Below are positions 59,913 through 64,000 of a stretch of 64,000 nucleotides of DNA, in pieces. The stretch's first letter is position 1; each line of letters opens with the position of its first letter. Location: contig CALUGQ010000007.1 of assembly GCA_944320235.1 (NCBI GenBank), positions 1-64,000 of the forward strand, read 5' to 3'. The notes under the pieces were generated by a model that ran no database searches, was not told the DNA's origin, and saw only the letters and a list, made by a program, of their open reading frames with translations. The DNA is from an uncultured Prevotella sp. Lineage in GTDB: Bacteria > Bacteroidota > Bacteroidia > Bacteroidales > Bacteroidaceae. Both the position numbers and the translations under genes were made by a program.

Positions 59913-59983
59913 TTGTCCAAGGCGGATTCGAACCACCACAAACAGAACCAAAACCTGTTGTGCTACCATTACACCATTGGACA
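59913..59983 (-). tRNA. tRNA-Gln (anticodon TTG)
   Basis: 71-nt cloverleaf on minus. Acceptor TGTCCAA/TTGGACA with discriminator A, D arm GGTGTAATGGTAGCAC, anticodon stem ACAGG/TCTGT with loop TTTTGGT (anticodon TTG), T arm GGCGG/CCGCC-type around TTCGAAT. CCA not encoded. Confidence 0.95.
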
Positions 59984-59992
59984 ATGCGGCTG

Positions 59993-60024
59993 CAAAGTTA
60001 ATGCTTTTTGGCCTAACCGCCAAA
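59993..60024 (-). promoter_or_regulatory. Promoter of tRNA-Gln
   Basis: Minus strand TTTG (complement of 60021-60024), 20-base spacer, TAACTTTG (complement of 59993-60000), ten bases before the mature 5' end. Confidence 0.88.
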
Positions 60025-60124
60025 TTTTCGGGCCTGTTTTTTTTGCTCCCGCCCATGCCGCCGCCCCGTTTCGGGCTGTGGCCCGTCCGTGCGGCGTGGC
60101 GTTGCAGCCCGCCCGCCTTGCGTT

Positions 60125-60757
60125 TCAGAGCTTGCGTATGATGGTCAGCCCGTCGCGCATGGGCAGTATCACCCGCTCCACGCGCGGGTCGCGCGCCACG
60201 AGGTCGTTGAATTGCTCTATGCCATGCGTCTGCCTGTCGCGGTCGTAGGCATGGTCAACCACGTGCCCGTCCCAGAGCGTGTTGTCGGCAAGTATGAAGC
60301 CGCCCTGCCTCACCACCGTCAGCGCCATCTCGTAAGCCTGTATGTACGTGCGCTTGTCGCCGTCGATGAACGCCATGTCGAACACTATGCCCAGCCGTGG
60401 TGCCTCGGTGATGGCGTCGCCGATGGTGAACACTATCTTGTCGGCCACGGGCGAGCCTTCTATCCACGGGCGGGTGAAGTCTTCCTGCTCGTCGTTTATC
60501 TCGAATGTGTACACCTTGCCGCCCTCGTCGAGCCCCTCGGCCATGCAGATGGCGCTGTAGCCGCTGAACGTTCCCACCTCGAGTATGTTCCTCGGCCTTG
60601 CCATCCTTACCAGCATCTTCAGCAGCCGCCCCTGCAGGTGGCCGCTGGCCATGCGTCCGTGCAGCGTGTGCAGGTTGGTGGCCCGGTACAGGCGGTAGAG
60701 GTAATCGCCCTCGGGGTCGATGTGCGAGAGCACGTATTGTTCCAGTTCAGGTGACAT
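60125..60757 (-). CDS. Class I SAM-dependent O-methyltransferase (catechol-type)
   Basis: 210 residues. SAM motif I is ILEVGTFSGYSAICMAEGL (~58-76), acidic residue in YTFEIND, metal-binding Asp in FIDGDKRTYIQAYEMAL, and ADNTLWDGHV. This matches the family of cation-dependent caffeoyl-CoA/catechol OMTs found widely in bacteria. Substrate unknown. Same strand as aroQ, 173 bases downstream of it with an octad repeat between them. Confidence 0.92.
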   Translation of the reverse strand: MSPELEQYVLSHIDPEGDYLYRLYRATNLHTLHGRMASGHLQGRLLKMLVRMARPRNILEVGTFSGYSAICMAEGLDEGGKVYTFEINDEQEDFTRPWIEGSPVADKIVFTIGDAITEAPRLGIVFDMAFIDGDKRTYIQAYEMALTVVRQGGFILADNTLWDGHVVDHAYDRDRQTHGIEQFNDLVARDPRVERVILPMRDGLTIIRKL

Positions 60758-60887
60758 TCTTTTTCGTGATCAGAGGTTGGCAAGGCGCGCAATCGCCGTC
60801 TTGGCGGGGTCGCAGCTGTAAAATGAATCGCCGCTTTGCGGTAACCGCAGTCGTAAATGACTTGCCGCCACCCGCTGTGCGCAGCCC

Positions 60888-60941
60888 TTTTTACCTTTTT
60901 ACTTTTTTACCTTTTTACTTTTTTACCTTTTTACCTTTTAA
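60888..60941. repeat. CTTTTTAC/TTTTTTAC octad repeat
   Basis: About six consecutive 8-bp units (CTTTTTAC, TTTTTTAC alternating) ending at the stop codon of aroQ. Confidence 0.8.
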
Positions 60942-61350
60942 CAAGGTAGTCTACGGCCAGCCGGTAGGAATCGAGGCCGAAGCCGCATATCACTCCCACG
61001 CATACGCACGATATGAAGGAGTGGTGGCGGAACTCCTCGCGCTTGTGCACGTTGGATATGTGTACCTCCACCACCGGGCTCTTGAGCGAGCGGATGCAGT
61101 CTTGCAGCGCCACGCTCGTGTGCGTGTAAGCCCCGGCGTTGAGCACTATGCCGTCGGCCGTGAAGCCTACCTCCTGCATCTTGTCTATCAGTTCGCCCTC
61201 TATGTTGCTCTGGTAGTAGCCTATCTCCACGCCGGGGAACAGGGCGCGCAGCTTTGGCAGGTAAGCCTCGAAGGAGCTGTCGCCGTAGATGCCCGGCTCG
61301 CGCACGCCGAGCAGGTTGAGGTTGGGTCCGTTGATTATTTGTATTTTCAT
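60931..61350 (-). CDS. aroQ: 3-dehydroquinate dehydratase, type II
   Basis: 139 residues from MKIQIINGPNLNLLG. It dehydrates 3-dehydroquinate in the shikimate pathway; dodecameric. Tyr in EPGIYG, YQSNIEGELIDKMQE, the catalytic His in VHISNVHKREEFRHHSFIS, and NAGAYTHTSVAL are diagnostic. The upstream in-frame extension lacks conservation. Divergent from xerD. Confidence 0.96.
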   Translation of the reverse strand: MKIQIINGPNLNLLGVREPGIYGDSSFEAYLPKLRALFPGVEIGYYQSNIEGELIDKMQEVGFTADGIVLNAGAYTHTSVALQDCIRSLKSPVVEVHISNVHKREEFRHHSFISCVCVGVICGFGLDSYRLAVDYLVKR

Positions 61351-61677
61351 ATGTCGAATATATTGTGTACCTTTGCATAACCCAAGCTGCGCCCGGCAAT
61401 CAGCGGGCAATCCCGCGTTGCCTGCGTCGGCCTGCTTGCAGGCGGCAAAGTTACTAAAATTATTCCGGCTTGCGGCTGCCGTCGGCCAAAAAAGCCCGCC
61501 GCTTATATATTATTAAATGTATGTAATAGTAAATGAATGTCCGGCATTTTGCATTGACGAACGGAACAAGGAAGCGAATGGGAACATACGTCCTCTGACT
61601 CCTTAGCGTAACGCAGTGGAGCGATGACTTCATGTAACTCCTTTAACTCCTTTGATTCAATATGACAAAACAGACAG
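61351..61677. other. Divergent aroQ/xerD intergenic region
   Basis: Contains a minus-strand -7 box TAACTTTG (complement of 61446-61453) for aroQ and a plus-strand TACCTTTG (61368-61375), 300 bases before xerD. 61500-61560 is AT-rich. 61640-61660 holds two AACTCCTTT nonamer units. No gene recognised. Confidence 0.55.
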
Positions 61678-62607
61678 ATGATGACCGAAGCCAATCCCAT
61701 CGACGCCAACATCGTGCGCAGCTACGTGCGCTACCTCAGGCTTGAGCGCAACTACTCGGGCAACACGCTCGAGGCTTACCGCCGCGACGTGCAGAAGCTG
61801 CTCGACTACCTGCGCCCCGAGGGGCGGAGCCTGCTCGACGTGGCACCGGCCGACATGCACAACTTCATAGCCGCGCTCTGCGACATTGGCATCTCGCCAA
61901 CGTCGCAGTGCCGCGTGCTCAGCGGCCTGCGCTCACTCTTCCGCTACATGGTGCTCGACGGTTTCCGCCCCGACGACCCCACCGAGCTTATACCGTCGCC
62001 GCAGACGGGCGACCACCTGCCCGAGGTGCTCTCGGCCGCCGAGGTGGACGCCATGGAGGACGCCGAGCCCGACGACACGCCCCTCTGGCAGCGCAACCGG
62101 GCCATCATCGAGACGCTCTTCTCCTGCGGCCTGCGCGTCAGCGAGCTTACGGCCCTGGGCCTCTCCGACGTGTTTTTCGGCGAGGGCTACGTCCGCGTGC
62201 GCGGCAAGGGCGCCAAGGAGCGGCTCGTGCCGCTCTCGGGGCGTGCCGTGCGCGAGCTTGACGCATGGCTCTGCCGGCGCGGCGAGATTCCCGTGAAGCC
62301 CGGCGAGGACGACTACGTGTTCCTTAACCGCCGGGGCAGCCACCTCACCCGCACCATGGTGCTCATCATGGTGAAGCGCAAGGCCGCCGCCGCAGGCATC
62401 ATCAAGACCATCAGCCCGCACACGCTGCGCCACTCGTTTGCCACGGCGCTGCTCGAGGGCGGGGCCGACCTCCGCGTGATACAGCAGCTGCTCGGCCACG
62501 AGAGCATAGCCACCACCGAGATTTACACCCACCTCGACACCACGGCCCTGCGGCGCGAGATACTGGAGCACCACCCGCGCAACCTTCCCGCCGACCCGTC
62601 ATTGTAG
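61678..62607 (+). CDS. xerD: Site-specific tyrosine recombinase XerD-like
   Basis: 309 residues. N-terminal SAM-like core-binding domain (IVRSYVRYLRLERNYSGNTLEAYRRDVQKLLDYL, ~12-95) and C-terminal catalytic domain with Arg in CGLRVSEL, Lys in GKGAKERLVPL, HTLRHSFATALLEGG (His-x2-Arg), LGHESIATTEIY (His and nucleophile Tyr). XerD with XerC resolves chromosome dimers at dif; no dif-like site was identified here. Divergence from aroQ is a common Bacteroidota arrangement, which favours housekeeping XerD over a mobile integrase. Start could be one codon later. Confidence 0.93.
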   Translation: MMTEANPIDANIVRSYVRYLRLERNYSGNTLEAYRRDVQKLLDYLRPEGRSLLDVAPADMHNFIAALCDIGISPTSQCRVLSGLRSLFRYMVLDGFRPDDPTELIPSPQTGDHLPEVLSAAEVDAMEDAEPDDTPLWQRNRAIIETLFSCGLRVSELTALGLSDVFFGEGYVRVRGKGAKERLVPLSGRAVRELDAWLCRRGEIPVKPGEDDYVFLNRRGSHLTRTMVLIMVKRKAAAAGIIKTISPHTLRHSFATALLEGGADLRVIQQLLGHESIATTEIYTHLDTTALRREILEHHPRNLPADPSL

Positions 62608-62629
62608 GGAGGGGCGCGCCGCTTCTGCG

Positions 62630-62716
62630 CAGGCGTGCCGTTTCGCCTTCCCGAACGGCCTGTTCCGGGCGATGAAACGGCCTGTTCCGGGCGGCGGAAC
62701 GGCCCGTCTTGAAAAC
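62630..62716 (+). repeat. Phased GGCC palindrome element K
   Basis: Four cores at 62636 (degenerate TGCC), 62657, 62679 and 62701 (steps 21, 22, 22 bp). Two adjacent units carry the identical AACGGCCTGTTCCGGGCG. It starts about 25 bases after the xerD stop. Brackets are not obvious. The rest of the 338-base gap is GC-rich sequence and the promoter below. Confidence 0.75.
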
Positions 62717-62853
62717 CGCCTCCGCCGGGGCTGTCCAGGGCTTCGGCTGAGGCGGGTGCGCCCAGGGCCGCAGGGCACTCCCGGTTATTGTCCTTGCAAT
62801 GGTTAAAAAGAATGAAAGAATATGAATTGTGATTTATTTTCCGCTTCTGCCTG

Positions 62854-62883
62854 TTGCTCGTTTCAAATAAAAGTGTATCTTTG
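62854..62883 (+). promoter_or_regulatory. Promoter of the large secreted protein gene
   Basis: TTG at 62854-62856, 19-base spacer, TATCTTTG at 62876-62883. The leader of about 55 bases is AT-rich and ends AACAAACA before the ATG. Confidence 0.82.
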
Positions 62884-62945
62884 CCCATTGAAACGACATC
62901 TATTGGCGTGACACCTATTAACTTAATTATTAAATACAACAAACA

Positions 62946-64000
62946 ATGAAAAAGCGATTATTCTTAATGTTGTCGCTCTTTGCTGGCGTGACCGGTGCGT
63001 TTGCCTACGAGGCAGGCGACTACGTCTACACCATCAACGGGCGATTCCAGGTTGCAGGTGAAAACCTGGTGACCAACGGAGACTTCTCCGACGGCACAAA
63101 CGGCTGGACCAACACTGCCGGAGGCGCCCTCAGCACTGACACATTCACGGTTGACCCGGGCCTCGGCCCCGACGGCGAAAACTCGCTCTACGTGGCTGCC
63201 TCGGGCGCGGTCGACGCCGGAGTGCTCGGAAATGGCTCGGCAAACATGATGAGGTCCATCCCCGTCACCCCGGGCCTCTATGTCATTTCTTACAAGGTAA
63301 AGGGCGGCAGCGAGACGGCCACCACGTCGAACAGTGGCGGAAACAGCGTGCGCTGCGCCAACTTCCAGTCAGTTTATTACTCTTCGACACCCGTTCAGAG
63401 CGTGATAGGAACCAAGAGCGAGAACCAAATCTCGAAATACGTGACCTACCGCGCCGAGGACGGCTGGTATGAGATAGCATACAACTTCACCGTGGGCGAG
63501 GCTGGATACATCAACTTCCTCCTCTTCAACCTCAACGTGGGCGACAGCTTCACCGACTTCTCCGTGATGAAGGCTACGCAGGTGCTCGACGACCGCGAGG
63601 TGACCGACCTCTACAACGAGTGGAAGGCTTACGTTGACGCCGCTGGCGAGAACGCCAATGACAACAGCGGCTTCCTCAGCGAGATGTGGCCCCTCGTAAA
63701 GGCTGCCGGCACCGGCGTTGACGACCCGTCAATCATCGGCCCGGGCGACGACGCAATGTTCAACATCAACGACCCCGACGCCGTTTCGGACTTCCGGAAG
63801 GATGAGTATGTCGCTCAGGCTCTCAACCAGTTCCTGCTCGACAACTCTGTTGACGTGTCTACCTTCCTGCGCAACTTCACCTTCGACGGCGGCTCGTACA
63901 GCGGATGGACCGTCACCGGCAGCGACTGGCGCGTGGTCGACCCTGACGGCAACTTCACCACATCGTGGCTCCGCCACGACCGCCCGAGCAACATCACGCT
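62946..64000 (+). CDS. Large secreted protein with carbohydrate-binding-like modules (partial, 3' end outside window)
   Basis: Open from ATG 62946 to the window end, 351 codons so far. Signal peptide MKKRLFLMLSLFAGVTGAFA, mature start YEAGDYVYTINGRFQV. A module starting ENLVTNGDFSDGTNGWTN (~38-55) and a second, FDGGSYSGWTVTGSDW (~318-333), look like jelly-roll carbohydrate-binding modules of the NGDFExGxxxW type. The ~230-310 region is helical (TDLYNEWKAYVDAAGENAN). Codon usage is less GC-rich than neighbours, as often for highly expressed surface proteins. Function unknown; a C-terminal anchor or sorting domain is expected beyond the window. Confidence 0.85.
   Translation, partial: MKKRLFLMLSLFAGVTGAFAYEAGDYVYTINGRFQVAGENLVTNGDFSDGTNGWTNTAGGALSTDTFTVDPGLGPDGENSLYVAASGAVDAGVLGNGSANMMRSIPVTPGLYVISYKVKGGSETATTSNSGGNSVRCANFQSVYYSSTPVQSVIGTKSENQISKYVTYRAEDGWYEIAYNFTVGEAGYINFLLFNLNVGDSFTDFSVMKATQVLDDREVTDLYNEWKAYVDAAGENANDNSGFLSEMWPLVKAAGTGVDDPSIIGPGDDAMFNINDPDAVSDFRKDEYVAQALNQFLLDNSVDVSTFLRNFTFDGGSYSGWTVTGSDWRVVDPDGNFTTSWLRHDRPSNIT

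Noticed and set aside
60047..60110. Possible further GGCC element between tRNA-Gln and the O-methyltransferase gene
   Set aside because: Two partial units (GCCCCGTTTCGGGC, GGCCCGTCC) are 17 bp apart, not 21-23, and there is no bracket motif.
61503..61712. 69-codon minus frame in the aroQ/xerD gap
   Set aside because: Overlaps the xerD start, no recognisable domain and no promoter-like sequence immediately upstream.
61678..62607. Integrase of a mobile element next to tRNA-Gln
   Set aside because: Sequence and divergent position next to aroQ fit housekeeping XerD; it is 1.7 kb from the tRNA and no other mobile genes or att-flanked island are present.

Overview
The window looks like a chromosomal segment of a GC-rich member of Bacteroidota, order Bacteroidales, probably Prevotellaceae or a near relative. 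The grounds are many TTTG-N19/20-TAnnTTTG promoters, AT-rich leaders without Shine-Dalgarno sequences, a ~729-residue type III glutamine synthetase, a long IspG with a central insertion, DapL, the uppS-bamA-ompH-ompH-ompH-murI order, and several Bacteroidales-only lineages (families resembling DUF6242, DUF6089 and DUF4294). There is no rRNA, CRISPR array, prophage or complete insertion sequence. The long open frames opposite real genes are GC-rich shadows.

Layout. 0-5 kb: minus-strand rpoN, a PAP2-like membrane protein, purE and ispG. 5-10 kb: dapF, dapL and glnN (lysine/peptidoglycan precursor and nitrogen assimilation). 10-14 kb: miaB and an MsbA-type exporter on minus, then a PatB/MalY C-S lyase on plus. 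15-20 kb: envelope glycan genes (GT4, a GT87-like transferase, GtrA, an LTA-synthase-like phosphotransferase). 20-25 kb: a small secreted protein coupled to a PL1 pectate lyase, and a PagL-like lipid A deacylase. 25-27 kb: ptb-buk. 27.3-27.5 kb: a probable structured RNA. 28-36 kb: surface lipoprotein, outer membrane protein, uppS-bamA, three ompH/skp paralogs and murI. 36-41 kb: alcohol dehydrogenase, an rbfA/LolE-like/metallo-hydrolase operon, tRNA-Arg and a sirtuin. 41-46 kb: three FKBP isomerases, a MATE exporter and a DUF4294 protein. 46-53 kb (minus): glutaminyl-cyclase-like lipoprotein, a C26-M19 fusion peptidase with its own Lrp-type regulator, and an M16 protease. 53-59 kb: GH28, SGNH hydrolase, polysaccharide deacetylase and GH97. 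59-64 kb: small HTH protein, tRNA-Gln, O-methyltransferase, aroQ, xerD, and the 5' part of a large secreted protein.

The most unusual structure is not a gene. Eleven intergenic loci carry an array of two to four GGCC-centred palindromes (consensus about RAACRGGCCYGTTYYGC) stepped 21-23 bp apart, two DNA helical turns. At least six are bracketed by two copies, in the same orientation, of a motif near GCGAAATnnnTTTAC, and several have a CTGGCnnCCAG palindrome beside the array. At three loci the bracket motif contains the stop codon of the neighbouring gene. Their centres lie at about 0.01, 5.0, 10.1, 15.1, 20.3, 27.1, 34.5, 40.3, 46.5, 53.4 and 62.7 kb, a strikingly even spacing. A second layer of short 7-, 8- and 9-bp tandem repeats sits at gene ends. 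Function of both is unknown.
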